Made by a program: the position numbers and the translations under genes. Under the pieces are notes generated by a model that was given only the letters and a program-made list of their open reading frames with translations, was not told the DNA's origin and did not search any database. A stretch of 64,000 nucleotides of DNA, taken from Caldilinea sp. CFX5. Lineage in GTDB: Bacteria > Chloroflexota > Anaerolineae > Caldilineales > Caldilineaceae. Positions 29,202 to 37,327 of the stretch are shown here, one piece after another (positions within the stretch are counted from its first letter, which is position 1; each line of letters begins with the position of its first letter). The stretch lies in assembly GCA_021405325.1 (NCBI GenBank), contig QWII01000003.1, forward strand, positions 62,001 to 126,000. Direction: 5' to 3'.

Positions 29202-29292
29202 AGCAATCCTCTCCTTACTCTGCGGTCCGGCCTGCGCCGCAACTGACCAACAACGATTCTTTGCTACTGCTCCCTTTTGCCCACAAGTAGTG

Positions 29293-29940
29293 TCATCCAG
29301 GCGTCAATTTGGGGTGTTCCTGGACAAAACGCACCGTCACCGTCAAGCCAACGACGCTAATGATCGCCCCCAACACCAAGGCATAGAGATAGAGCGGCAG
29401 ATCAACCCAGAAGCTGACGAGCAACGCCACGAAGAAGAGCGCGGCGTAGCCAACCAACCGGCGCTCGCTGCTCCGATACCCCCAAAAGCCCAAGAGCGCG
29501 ATCACCAGCAGCCAGAGCGCCAGCGGCAGGTAGCGATCCAGCCAGCCACGAAGCCAGGCAGGTGGACCGCCTGTGCTGAGGGCAAAGAGCAGCAGGCCGC
29601 CTAAGAAAAACAGCCCCAGCACCACAAAGGCAAGGGTGCGCCGTTTGGTCATCTGTGCTGGTGGTAGATCGCCCGGACGCAGACGAGGCGCCGTGATGGC
29701 TTGTTTCAGTGCTAACAGGAGCGGGTAGAGGATGGCAGGGATGATGCCGATCAAGGGGGTTTCCAACCACTCGGCCACCCCCATCAGCAGCAGAAGCGCT
29801 CCCAGATAGAGATCCCAGAGGCCATCTTCGTAATAGACCATGTACAGCCTGTCTGTCGCCACCTTGTCCTTGAACAGAAAGGCGAGCAGCAGCAGCGCCA
29901 ACAGCACAACAAAAATGAAGATTGACATAAAGGGCCACAT
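29293..29940 (-). CDS. Multi-pass membrane protein, unknown function
   Basis: A 215-residue protein with six or so hydrophobic segments in pairs and a short basic loop (APRLRPGDLPPAQMTKRRT). The ATG at 29940 has GGAGG five bases upstream, and the next ATG (29928) is also possible. I do not recognise a family. It lies 91 bp upstream of the UspA gene on the same strand and may share its transcript. The region 29941-30150 upstream holds no gene I can support. Confidence 0.7.
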   Translation of the reverse strand: MWPFMSIFIFVVLLALLLLAFLFKDKVATDRLYMVYYEDGLWDLYLGALLLLMGVAEWLETPLIGIIPAILYPLLLALKQAITAPRLRPGDLPPAQMTKRRTLAFVVLGLFFLGGLLLFALSTGGPPAWLRGWLDRYLPLALWLLVIALLGFWGYRSSERRLVGYAALFFVALLVSFWVDLPLYLYALVLGAIISVVGLTVTVRFVQEHPKLTPG

Positions 29941-30150
29941 AGACGCCTCCAATCCAAACGGTTACGCGCTGCAAAGCCAATAGCGCAACACTGTCGTCGG
30001 CAGCCAATGGTTGCTGTACAGCGCGCGTCAACCTGTGTGTATCTTCATTTTATCTTTTTATTGTAGGCTGACATCAGCCACTAAGAGAGTTTTGAGGCTA
30101 GTTAGGTGGTCAGGTTGGTTGGGGCTTTGCTTGTAGCGTAGGCGGCAAAG

Positions 30151-30492
30151 TTACGGCTGTGGCGTTTTCGATGAAGATAGTTCACCAAATCCAGTGAGGA
30201 TGACGGGCGGTCGATCAGGAAATTCGACGACCAATTTCAAATTGCCGCCCATTGCCTCAATATAAGTGCGTAAGGTGGAGAGTAACAGATCTGAACGTTT
30301 TTCGATACGTGATACATTCTCTTGTTTAATGTGCAGAATTTCCGCTATGCGTTCTTGTGTTAGCGCGTGGGCTTTGCGCAAATCCTGTAGCGTGAGATAC
30401 TGTTCCTTTAACTCCTGCGCACGTTTTTGAATCTGGGCATGCTCTTCGTCAGAAAAAGTGTCCCATACTTCTTGTAGTAATTTACCTTTCAT
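30151..30492 (-). CDS. higA: HigA-like antitoxin (XRE helix-turn-helix)
   Basis: A 113-residue protein with a helix-turn-helix at about residues 40-95: LTLQDLRKAHALTQERIAEI and KQENVSRIEKR. The N-terminal helix may contact the toxin. It lies 16 bp downstream of the toxin gene, the toxin-first order of HigBA modules. The ATG at 30492 follows GGGAGAAC. Expected to neutralise the toxin and repress the operon. The C-terminal tail (GELSSSKTPQP) is probably disordered. Confidence 0.85.
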   Translation of the reverse strand: MKGKLLQEVWDTFSDEEHAQIQKRAQELKEQYLTLQDLRKAHALTQERIAEILHIKQENVSRIEKRSDLLLSTLRTYIEAMGGNLKLVVEFPDRPPVILTGFGELSSSKTPQP

Positions 30493-30508
30493 GACGTGTT
30501 CTCCCTTT

Positions 30509-30853
30509 CTAATCAGCCAGATGTTCGTCAAAACGCTCATCCGCTTTCCTAATTAAGATCCGATAAAACCGTCTCTCATTTGTACCTGACTTATCCCCAG
30601 CGACAAGCAAAATCGCTTTTCGGGTCGGGTCAAAGGCATACGCAACTCGCCAGACGCCATTATCTGCTCTAAATCGTAGCTCCTTCATATTTGCATGACG
30701 TGAACCATTGAGCGTATCGGAATACGGACGCTTTAATTCTGGCCCAAATTCTTCAAGTAACTCAATTATGGCAGCCAGCTCTAACTTGACTGGTTGCGAT
30801 AATTTTAGAAACTCCGACTTAAAGGCCGGATGTAGATCAACAGTCCAAGCCAT
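30509..30853 (-). CDS. higB: HigB/RelE-like toxin (Gp49-type)
   Basis: A 114-residue basic protein. It contains ELRFRADNGVWRVAYAFDP and AILLVAGDKSG, typical of the Gp49/HigB branch of RelE-fold mRNA interferases, which cleave mRNA on the ribosome. It sits directly upstream of the helix-turn-helix antitoxin. The start has no strong ribosome site and is followed upstream by AT-rich DNA (30854-31115) with no gene; the operon promoter and antitoxin operator should be there. The AT-rich flank and isolated module suggest horizontal arrival. Confidence 0.85.
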   Translation of the reverse strand: MAWTVDLHPAFKSEFLKLSQPVKLELAAIIELLEEFGPELKRPYSDTLNGSRHANMKELRFRADNGVWRVAYAFDPTRKAILLVAGDKSGTNERRFYRILIRKADERFDEHLAD

Positions 30854-31115
30854 AATCTATTATACCCTAAAAGGCATATGCTCCCAAAAGCATAACTTTC
30901 AATTTATTATACAAAGCAACTTGTTATGAATGGCAGCAGTTCTGATTCGATTAGAACATATGTAAAGCTGGCGTACTTTGAAGCCGATTAAAATAACGCT
31001 TTGCTTACGATGATATTAAGGCTCCTATTATACAAGTGGGGCGTCTATTGTCAAACAGTTTTGCGGTTGATCGTTGCATTTTGTGACAAGAATCGGTTGA
31101 GCAGCAAGAACCTGG

Positions 31116-31679
31116 TCAATCCACACCGATTGTAAGAGAGGGGCGGAGCGACAATCCTAAAAATTTGTCCAATTGCCGAAGCACCGCCGCCGCGCTCTCC
31201 TCCGGTGTATTTTGATCAGTATCCACGGTCGCTTCCGGTTGCAACGGCGCTTCAAAAGTGGCGTCAAAACCGGGAACATGGTGCGCCGCACCGGTGGCCG
31301 CGCGGGCGTAGATGCCTTTGGGGTCGCGCTGCTGACAGGTCGCCAACGCGCAGTGGACGTAGACCTCGCCAAAGCGGGCGATCTGGTGACGGGCGCGCTG
31401 GCGATAGGCGCGGCGATTGGCCGTGGCGGCAATCAAAACATTAATGCCATTGCGCACCAACCACGCCGCTAAATCCGCCAGCGCGCCGTAGAACCAATCG
31501 CGTTCTTCGGCGGCATAGGTCGGCTGCGGCGTCAAGATCGTGCGCAGCTCATCCGAATCGAGCAGGAATGTCTGAACACCGGAGTCGGCCAGTTGGCGCT
31601 GCACAGCCCGCGCCAACGTCGTCTTGCCGGCAGCGGGGAGGCCGGTAAACCAGAGAGCGAAAGCATCGTTGGTCATCAT
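31116..31679 (-). CDS. cysC: Adenylylsulfate kinase-like protein
   Basis: A 187-residue P-loop kinase: LWFTGLPAAGKTTLARAV, FLLDSDELRTIL, and FGEVYVHCALATCQQRDPKG, which follow the APS kinase pattern. The P-loop reads GLPAAGKTT instead of the usual GLSGSGKST. No ATP sulfurylase or reductase gene is nearby. The ATG at 31679 overlaps the stop of the phosphotransferase by one base; ATG 31676 is equally possible. The coupling suggests that the two work as a pair, perhaps on a substrate other than APS. Confidence 0.75.
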   Translation of the reverse strand: MMTNDAFALWFTGLPAAGKTTLARAVQRQLADSGVQTFLLDSDELRTILTPQPTYAAEERDWFYGALADLAAWLVRNGINVLIAATANRRAYRQRARHQIARFGEVYVHCALATCQQRDPKGIYARAATGAAHHVPGFDATFEAPLQPEATVDTDQNTPEESAAAVLRQLDKFLGLSLRPSLTIGVD

Positions 31680-32764
31680 CAATCTTCCCAATACTGATTC
31701 ACTGCTTGCCACTGGAACGCCTCGGTCGTCAACAGGCGCCGGGCAAAGGTCAACAATTGGCGGCGGACCGTGTCCGATTGCGTGGGATACCAGTGCGGAT
31801 TGGCCAGCACCAAGGCGCGCCAGGCAAACCAGGGCTGGATGACACGCAGTAGCTCAGGATCAGGGCGCCGGGCAAAATAACTCTCCCAAAAGATACGATG
31901 GAGTTGGGCAAAGGGGCCAGTTAGCGAGCCAAAGGCTTGGAGCGAAAAGAAGAGGTAGTTGATCGCCATACAACTGACATCATCCGCCGGCTCACCCCAT
32001 TCGCCGCGGCTGCGATCCAGCAGTTGAAACGCAATCTCATCCTGAAAGAGCACATTAAAGGGATGAAAATCGCCATGCACCTGGGCCAGCCGGTGGGTCA
32101 ACGGTTTCAAACGCCAGCGCCAGCGGTTGGCCGCCTCTTCGATGGCCCGCAGATCGTCGCTGGTAGCCAGGGCAAAATCAGTGGGGTAGCTATCGGTCAG
32201 CCCCATGATGCCCTCACCGTGGCCGATGAGATCGCGCAGCCGGCGGCGCCAGAGCAGCGGATCGTCATGCTTCACGGCATGGATTTCGGCGAGATAGGTT
32301 GCCAGGATGCGCGCTCGGCTTAGATCGCGTTCCTGACAAATCCGCTCATCGCGGATGCGGATCAGATCGTCGGCGTAGACCGTGCCGGGCGCATAGCGCG
32401 TCAGCAAGAGCAACTCCTGGATCTGTCCTGCCGGTTCTAATTCCCCGTCAACGGTCAACGCGACCCGGTCGAGCGCAGCGACATGGTTGGGTAACCGGTT
32501 GAAGGTGGCATGATTCAGCCACACCTCCGCCGCCCGATCGGCATCGCGCTCGCGGCCAAAGCCATTGCGGGTGATTTGATGGAGGACAACCTGCTCCAGA
32601 GCGCCATCACGCACAAAGTCAATACGCAACGGTTGGCCGTAGCCCAACGCCTTCAGCGCGGTCGCGCCCGTGGAACCGCCCAACGTTTGCACCTGCTGCA
32701 CCTGGATCGGCGCCGCCAACAGGCGCGTGAGATAGCGTTCAATGGCCGCTTGCGTGAGTTGCAT
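31679..32764 (-). CDS. Aminoglycoside phosphotransferase (APH)-fold kinase
   Basis: A 361-residue protein kinase-like phosphotransferase. The catalytic loop AQVHGDFHPFNVLF and the metal-binding LLDRSRGEWGEPADDV are intact. The N-lobe has LGGSTGATALKAL. APH-fold enzymes phosphorylate small molecules as varied as antibiotics, choline and homoserine, so the substrate is open. The gene is fused end to start with the P-loop kinase downstream; single proteins joining an APH domain and a P-loop kinase domain exist in other bacteria, which supports a joint function. Resistance is not implied. Confidence 0.8.
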   Translation of the reverse strand: MQLTQAAIERYLTRLLAAPIQVQQVQTLGGSTGATALKALGYGQPLRIDFVRDGALEQVVLHQITRNGFGRERDADRAAEVWLNHATFNRLPNHVAALDRVALTVDGELEPAGQIQELLLLTRYAPGTVYADDLIRIRDERICQERDLSRARILATYLAEIHAVKHDDPLLWRRRLRDLIGHGEGIMGLTDSYPTDFALATSDDLRAIEEAANRWRWRLKPLTHRLAQVHGDFHPFNVLFQDEIAFQLLDRSRGEWGEPADDVSCMAINYLFFSLQAFGSLTGPFAQLHRIFWESYFARRPDPELLRVIQPWFAWRALVLANPHWYPTQSDTVRRQLLTFARRLLTTEAFQWQAVNQYWED

Positions 32765-32782
32765 GACGCTCCTACCTTTTTA

Positions 32783-32853
32783 GGGGCATCCCCACTGCAG
32801 GTTCCCAGCTTACAGGGTGCCGCAGGCGGGTATTTGTGTCGTGAGGATGCCCC
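32783..32853. repeat. Inverted repeat downstream of the LysM gene
   Basis: Outer arms GGGGCATCC (32783-32791) and GGATGCCCC (32845-32853) enclose a GC-rich segment with weaker internal pairing. It occupies most of the 114-bp gap between the LysM stop and the phosphotransferase start. No T-tract follows on the minus strand, so it is not a clear intrinsic terminator. Confidence 0.55.
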
Positions 32854-32878
32854 ATCCCTTGTTATGTGTGACCCCGCT

Positions 32879-33487
32879 TTACCATTGTGGGATCAGCAAC
32901 CACTGGCCGGCATAGATCCGGGTCGAGGTGAGGCCGTTGTAGGCCATAATCGCGTGTACCGTGGTGCCATACCATTGGGCGATCTCCGACAGGGTGTCGC
33001 CATAGCGCACCTGGTATTGGATCACGCCGGGCGCCGGTGGCGTATACCCTGGAATGCGCAGCCATTGATCGACATAAATTGTGGTCGAAGGCAGGCCATT
33101 GGCATTGATGATCGCTTGCACCGTGGTGCCATAGCGGCGGGCCAGGCGATAGAGCGTATCGCCGGCGCGCACCTGATACCACCAGTAGTCAGCGGGGGGC
33201 GGCGGCGCACCAGGGATATAGAGCCGCTGCCCAACATAGATCGTGGTCGAGGTTAGACCGTTATAGGCCATGATCGCATCCACCGTAGTGCCAAAGCGCC
33301 GGGCGAGCCGGTAGAGGGTATCGCCCGCTTTGACGATGTACACGGTGTCAGCGAGCGGCGCAGTCACGGCCGTTGATGTTGGTGCAGCCAACACCGGTTG
33401 TGCCGGCAGGAGCAACCCTGCGCCTACCAGAACCCCCAGCAACAACGCAATACTTACACTGCTACGAAGCATTCGTGGCGTTTTCAT
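32879..33487 (-). CDS. Secreted triple-LysM protein
   Basis: A 202-residue exported protein. Residues 1-34 are a signal peptide (basic start, hydrophobic core, cut after LAA). Three LysM repeats follow at about 48-92, 101-147 and 156-200, each with the pattern Y.V..GDTL..(L/I)A...GTTV.AI...NGL.S..IY..Q.L.IP. LysM binds N-acetylglucosamine in peptidoglycan. No catalytic domain is present, so it is a wall-binding or scaffold protein. Repeats 1 and 3 share the VDAIMAYNGLTST/VHAIMAYNGLTST stretch, indicating duplication within the gene. Confidence 0.92.
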   Translation of the reverse strand: MKTPRMLRSSVSIALLLGVLVGAGLLLPAQPVLAAPTSTAVTAPLADTVYIVKAGDTLYRLARRFGTTVDAIMAYNGLTSTTIYVGQRLYIPGAPPPPADYWWYQVRAGDTLYRLARRYGTTVQAIINANGLPSTTIYVDQWLRIPGYTPPAPGVIQYQVRYGDTLSEIAQWYGTTVHAIMAYNGLTSTRIYAGQWLLIPQW

Positions 33488-33600
33488 ACATCGTTCTCCC
33501 TTCCGATGATACGCCGGCCCTTGTACGAAGCGCTTCCCCCAATGGAGAATAAAACAGGGCGGCAGTCATCGCATACCTGCGGGTGGGAGTCGCCAGCCTG

Positions 33601-33661
33601 AAGACCGCTTACGCGTGGGATGGCGCTCAATTTTGGCGCCATCCCACGCGTAAGCGGTCTT
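33601..33661. repeat. Perfect 26-bp-stem inverted repeat
   Basis: The arms 33601-33626 and 33636-33661 are perfectly complementary around a 9-base loop. Flanks show no target duplication. It sits between the LysM start and the TetR stop in a 447-bp gap (33488-33934) with no other feature I can support. The stem is much longer than a usual terminator, and a short TTT follows only on the plus side. Confidence 0.85.
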
Positions 33662-33934
33662 TATGTCCATTGTTGTCAACGATGACCGGATGTCAATCCA
33701 TCTCACCCTACCTTAATTCTACACCTGTCAACACGATTCTACACTGGTCAATCGTCCGGTTTTGTTCCTGGCCAAAGGGGGAGGGAACCAACGCAGGACA
33801 ACCGCAGCCTAGCCCAGGGCGACATCCAGCAACATCATGAGCGTAAGTCGGCAAACCACTGCAGTACGTTCATTGTCATTCCGCAGCCTCATCAGCGAAC
33901 CGGTGAGAATCAGTAGACCGCCGTTCGTGATACT

Positions 33935-34570
33935 CTAGCGTATGCGGAGATGCGCAACGATGGTGCGCAGACCACGGCTGATCCGTTCAGGTGAGAAACC
34001 GCGTTCCGCACGCTGGAAGTGGAAGAGTTGGGCATTGACTGGCGCTAAAATGGCATCGGCTACATATTCCAGATCGAGATCGGCGGCAATTTCGCCGGCC
34101 TTCACCGCGGCGCGCAACAGACCAATGACGGTGGCATGTTGCCAAAACTGCGGGGCGACCTTGTGATCGAAATAGGGCACGCCTTGCCGTTGCGCTTCCA
34201 GCAGCAACGGTGTATCCACATCGGTAAACTGAACCAATTCGTCCAAAAAAGCATCCAGTTGTGTCAGTGGGGACACATGGTCAGCCGTCATCCGGCGCAA
34301 CAGCGCTAAGATCTTGTTCTGAAACTCCGCGATCTGTTCATCCATCACCGCCAGGCATAATTCGCCTTTGTTGGCAAAATGGCGATAGAAGGTGCCACGC
34401 CCGATGGCCGCCGCCTGCACAATGTCGGCAATGTTGACCGCGGCCGGACCATGTTCGGTAAAGAGCCGTTGCGCGGTGGCAATGATGTGGCGGCGGTTGG
34501 CGACGGCATCCTTCCGACCTGATTTGCCTGCACTCTCTTCCGGCGTCAGTAAGTCGATTGCTTCATTCAT
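33935..34570 (-). CDS. TetR-family transcriptional regulator
   Basis: A 211-residue regulator. The helix-turn-helix at residues about 26-72 reads RRHIIATAQRLFTEHGPAAV and GRGTFYRHFANKGEL. The remainder is a divergent ligand-binding domain. The ATG at 34570 (MNEAIDLL) is chosen; a frame to 34600 also exists and neither has a clear ribosome site. It is divergent from the LLM oxidoreductase operon. Two matching palindromes in the shared region (34601-34616 and 34635-34650) are the likely operators, so it probably represses itself and the redox operon. Confidence 0.9.
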   Translation of the reverse strand: MNEAIDLLTPEESAGKSGRKDAVANRRHIIATAQRLFTEHGPAAVNIADIVQAAAIGRGTFYRHFANKGELCLAVMDEQIAEFQNKILALLRRMTADHVSPLTQLDAFLDELVQFTDVDTPLLLEAQRQGVPYFDHKVAPQFWQHATVIGLLRAAVKAGEIAADLDLEYVADAILAPVNAQLFHFQRAERGFSPERISRGLRTIVAHLRIR

Positions 34571-34593
34571 AGACAATGCTAACACAAAGGCTG

Positions 34594-34650
34594 TTGACAA
34601 ACGGACGATTGTCCGTTATGATTATAAGGATAAAACGGACAATCGTCCAC
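34594..34650. promoter_or_regulatory. Divergent promoters with two TetR operators
   Basis: Plus strand: TTGACA at 34594-34599, 17-bp spacer and TATGAT at 34617-34622, a near-consensus sigma-70 promoter for the LLM operon. The palindrome ACGGACGATTGTCCGT (34601-34616) fills that spacer. A second copy, ACGGACAATCGTCCAC, is at 34635-34650. Minus strand: TATAAT at 34626-34621, with a weak TGGACG 17 bp upstream inside operator 2, pointing to the TetR gene. Binding at either site would block both promoters. Confidence 0.85.
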
Positions 34651-34775
34651 TTTAGCGATTGTAAAACAAAATTAAAAAATCGCAACTAGCCATAGTATAC
34701 CAGATGTGTTGCCGATATTGGCTAAAGCGAAGCGCTTTCCGACATTGATCTAGCAGAGATATATGGAGAACAAGC

Positions 34776-35666
34776 ATGAAAATCAGTTTACAGGTAGTGC
34801 AGTTCAATTGGCCGGGCAGTCCGGCTAATATCGGCGCCAAACTGGCCGCGATCGGTAAAACGGCGGATGCTGCCGGCTTTGAGAGCATTTGGGTGATGGA
34901 TCATTTCTTTCAGATGGACATGGCGCAGATGGGGTTGGCGCCCACCGACCCAATGTTGGATAGCTACACGGCGCTCAGCTATCTGGCGGCCGTGACCCAA
35001 CGCGCACGACTTGGCGCAATGGTCACTGGCGTCAATTATCGCCACCCCGGCCATCTGGTCAAGATTGTTACAAATCTGGATGTGTTGTCTGGCGGACGCG
35101 CCAATCTAGGCATCGGTGCGGGCTGGTATGAACGGGAGGCGCGCGGCTTGGGCTTCCCCTTTCCACCGCTCAAAGAGCGCTTTGAACGGCTGGCGGAGAC
35201 GCTGCAAATCGCCAAGCAGATGTGGTCGGGCGAGGTCAAGCCCTATCAGGGCAAGCATTACCAACTGGCGGAGCCGATCAACAACCCCCTGCCGCTTTCC
35301 CGACCCCACCCGCCGATCCTGATTGGGGGCACGGGCGAAACCAAGACGCTGCGCTTGGTCGCCCAATATGCCAATGCCTGTAATTTCTTCACCTTTATCG
35401 GCAACGCTGAGATCGCCAGAAAGCTAGATGTCCTCAAGCGCCATTGTGAAGAAGTGGGCCGCCCCTATGCGGAGATTGAACGCACGGCGTTGGGCCAGAT
35501 CTATCTTGGCGCAGGCGGGATGTCACCGGCGGATGTGATCGGAATATGTCGCGGGCTGGCCGCTGTGGGGATTCAGCATTTCATCTTCAGCATGGCCAAT
35601 GTGCATGAGCTTACGCCGCTCGAAGTCATCGGGCGCGAAGTAATTCCGGCAGTCGCCGGCTTCTAA
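34776..35666 (+). CDS. LLM-class F420-dependent oxidoreductase
   Basis: A 296-residue TIM-barrel enzyme of the luciferase-like family that uses F420 (or FMN). Evidence includes MKISLQVVQFNWPG, GFESIWVMDHFF, TQRARLGAMVTGVNYRHPGH and LGIGAGWYEREARGLGFPFP, characteristic of F420-dependent LLM proteins. The ATG follows ATGGAGAAC. First gene of a three-gene operon under the TetR-controlled promoter at 34594-34622. It probably reduces or oxidises an organic substrate that may also be the TetR ligand. Confidence 0.9.
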   Translation: MKISLQVVQFNWPGSPANIGAKLAAIGKTADAAGFESIWVMDHFFQMDMAQMGLAPTDPMLDSYTALSYLAAVTQRARLGAMVTGVNYRHPGHLVKIVTNLDVLSGGRANLGIGAGWYEREARGLGFPFPPLKERFERLAETLQIAKQMWSGEVKPYQGKHYQLAEPINNPLPLSRPHPPILIGGTGETKTLRLVAQYANACNFFTFIGNAEIARKLDVLKRHCEEVGRPYAEIERTALGQIYLGAGGMSPADVIGICRGLAAVGIQHFIFSMANVHELTPLEVIGREVIPAVAGF

Positions 35667-35691
35667 AGGTTTCAAAGGTGGTGAAGGAGAA

Positions 35692-36657
35692 ATGAACATG
35701 GCAGTAACCACAACACTGGGGCGCAGCGACCTCGAGGCGCCCCGTCTTGGCGTGGGTGCGATGACCTGGGGCGACCCTAAGGGGTTAGCGCGCTTGAATC
35801 CAGCCAAATTGTTCTATGGCGGCGCGCATGGGGCCGAGGAGGAGCAGCGCGCCTTTGCAACGAGCGTGGCGGCGGGCGTGACTTTGTTTGATACGGCAGC
35901 GATGTACAGCAACGGCGCATCCGAGCAGCGCTTGGGCGAATTAGCCCGTGGCCAGGCGGTTCTGATCGCGACCAAGTTTCCCCCCAGCCCTTTTTCCCGC
36001 ACGGAAGCGCTGCCGCCAGCGCTTGACGCCAGTCTGGCGCGTCTGGGCAGGAATACCATCGATCTCTACCAACACCACTTCCCCTCCCGCTGGGTCTCCA
36101 TCCCGAAACTGATGGCTTTGATGGCCGATGCCGTTGAAGCGGGCAAGGTGCGGGCCGTCGGTGTGAGCAACTATTCAGCGGCGCAGATGCGGATCGCGCA
36201 CGCGGCGCTGGCCCAACGGGGGATTCCGCTCGCCTCTAATCAAGTCGAGTATTCGCTTTTGCACCGCCAACCGGAAACCAATGGTGTGCTTGACGCCTGT
36301 CGCGCGTTGGGGGTCACGCTCATTGCTTACCAACCGCTGGCGAGCGGCGCCCTCACCGGCAAATATTCGTCAGGAACCAGGCCCACCGGCTTCCGACGCT
36401 TCATGCCCTACTTTCGCCAGAAAAATTTGGCGGCTATCACGGCGGTGGTGGCGTTGTTGCGTGAGATTGGCGAGCGCTATGACAAGACCCCTGCGCAGGT
36501 GGCGCTGCGCTGGCTGATTGAAAACCCGCAGGTGTTGCCCATCCCCGGCGCCAAGAATGGCAAACAGGCGGCCAGCAATGCGGGCGCGCTCTCATTCAGT
36601 TTGGCGCCAGCGGAGATCGAGGCGCTTAATCAGGCGACACTGGCCTGGCGCGCCTAA
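35692..36657 (+). CDS. Aldo/keto reductase
   Basis: A 321-residue NADPH-dependent aldo/keto reductase: FDTAAMYSNGASEQRLGE (Asp, Tyr), LIATKFPP (Lys) and LYQHHFP (His) give the catalytic tetrad. VRAVGVSNYSAAQM and the C-terminal VLPIPGAKNGKQAASNAGAL form the cofactor-binding parts. The ATG follows GAAGGAGAA. It lies 25 bp after the LLM gene in the same operon. Substrates are likely aldehydes or ketones; the exact one is unknown. Confidence 0.9.
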   Translation: MNMAVTTTLGRSDLEAPRLGVGAMTWGDPKGLARLNPAKLFYGGAHGAEEEQRAFATSVAAGVTLFDTAAMYSNGASEQRLGELARGQAVLIATKFPPSPFSRTEALPPALDASLARLGRNTIDLYQHHFPSRWVSIPKLMALMADAVEAGKVRAVGVSNYSAAQMRIAHAALAQRGIPLASNQVEYSLLHRQPETNGVLDACRALGVTLIAYQPLASGALTGKYSSGTRPTGFRRFMPYFRQKNLAAITAVVALLREIGERYDKTPAQVALRWLIENPQVLPIPGAKNGKQAASNAGALSFSLAPAEIEALNQATLAWRA

Positions 36658-36685
36658 ACGGCAACAAAAATCGGAGTGACAGACA

Positions 36686-37318
36686 ATGCAAATTTTGATT
36701 ATCGGTGGCACGGGCGGCACCGGCCAGCAACTGATTCGCCAGGCCCTGGAGCAGGGGCATAAGGTGACGGCGCTCGCGCGCAACCCAAGTGCTTTTGCCA
36801 TCAACCATGCGCGTTTGACCATCGCCCAGGGTGATGTGTTGAACGTAGATTCACTAGCACAGGCAGTCGCCGGCCAGGATGCTGTGTTGTCTGCGCTGGG
36901 CGTGAAAGGCTTTGGCGGTTTTCGTCAGATTACCCTCTATTCGGAAGGAGGGCGCAATATCATCCGGGCGCAGGAGCAACAGGGGGTGCGGCGCTTCATT
37001 TGCGTCACCTCCGGCGGCGTCGAGGACAACGATCCAGGCTTCGGGCTGATCTACAAGCTGATCTTCAAACCGCTGCTGCAAAATGCCTACAACGACATGA
37101 AACGTTTTGAGGTGGAAGTGCGCGCCAGTTCACTGGATTGGGTGATCGTCCGGCCTACACAACTGACCGATGCGTCGAAGACAGGCAATTACCGCGTTTC
37201 GCCCCGCTTCGCGCCACCGGGCGGGACGCAGATTTCCCGGGCCGATCTGGCCGATTTCATGTTGAAGCAATTGACCGACACTCACTATGTGCATGGCACG
37301 CCGACGTTAGCGTACTGA
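36686..37318 (+). CDS. NAD(P)-binding atypical SDR (NmrA-like)
   Basis: A 210-residue Rossmann protein with GGTGGTGQQL at residues 7-16, VTALARNP, a DAVLSALGVKG loop and DWVIVRPTQLTD, typical of atypical short-chain dehydrogenases (NAD(P)H-binding, BLVRB/NmrA-like). There is no clear YxxxK pair. Third gene of the TetR-controlled operon and 28 bp downstream of the aldo/keto reductase. It ends 9 bp before the convergent opp operon with no terminator in between. Confidence 0.88.
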   Translation: MQILIIGGTGGTGQQLIRQALEQGHKVTALARNPSAFAINHARLTIAQGDVLNVDSLAQAVAGQDAVLSALGVKGFGGFRQITLYSEGGRNIIRAQEQQGVRRFICVTSGGVEDNDPGFGLIYKLIFKPLLQNAYNDMKRFEVEVRASSLDWVIVRPTQLTDASKTGNYRVSPRFAPPGGTQISRADLADFMLKQLTDTHYVHGTPTLAY

Positions 37319-37327
37319 ATAACCACT

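Noticed and set aside
31679..32764. Antibiotic resistance gene (aminoglycoside phosphotransferase)
   Set aside because: The fold is right, but it is shared by many metabolic kinases and the partner kinase points to metabolism.
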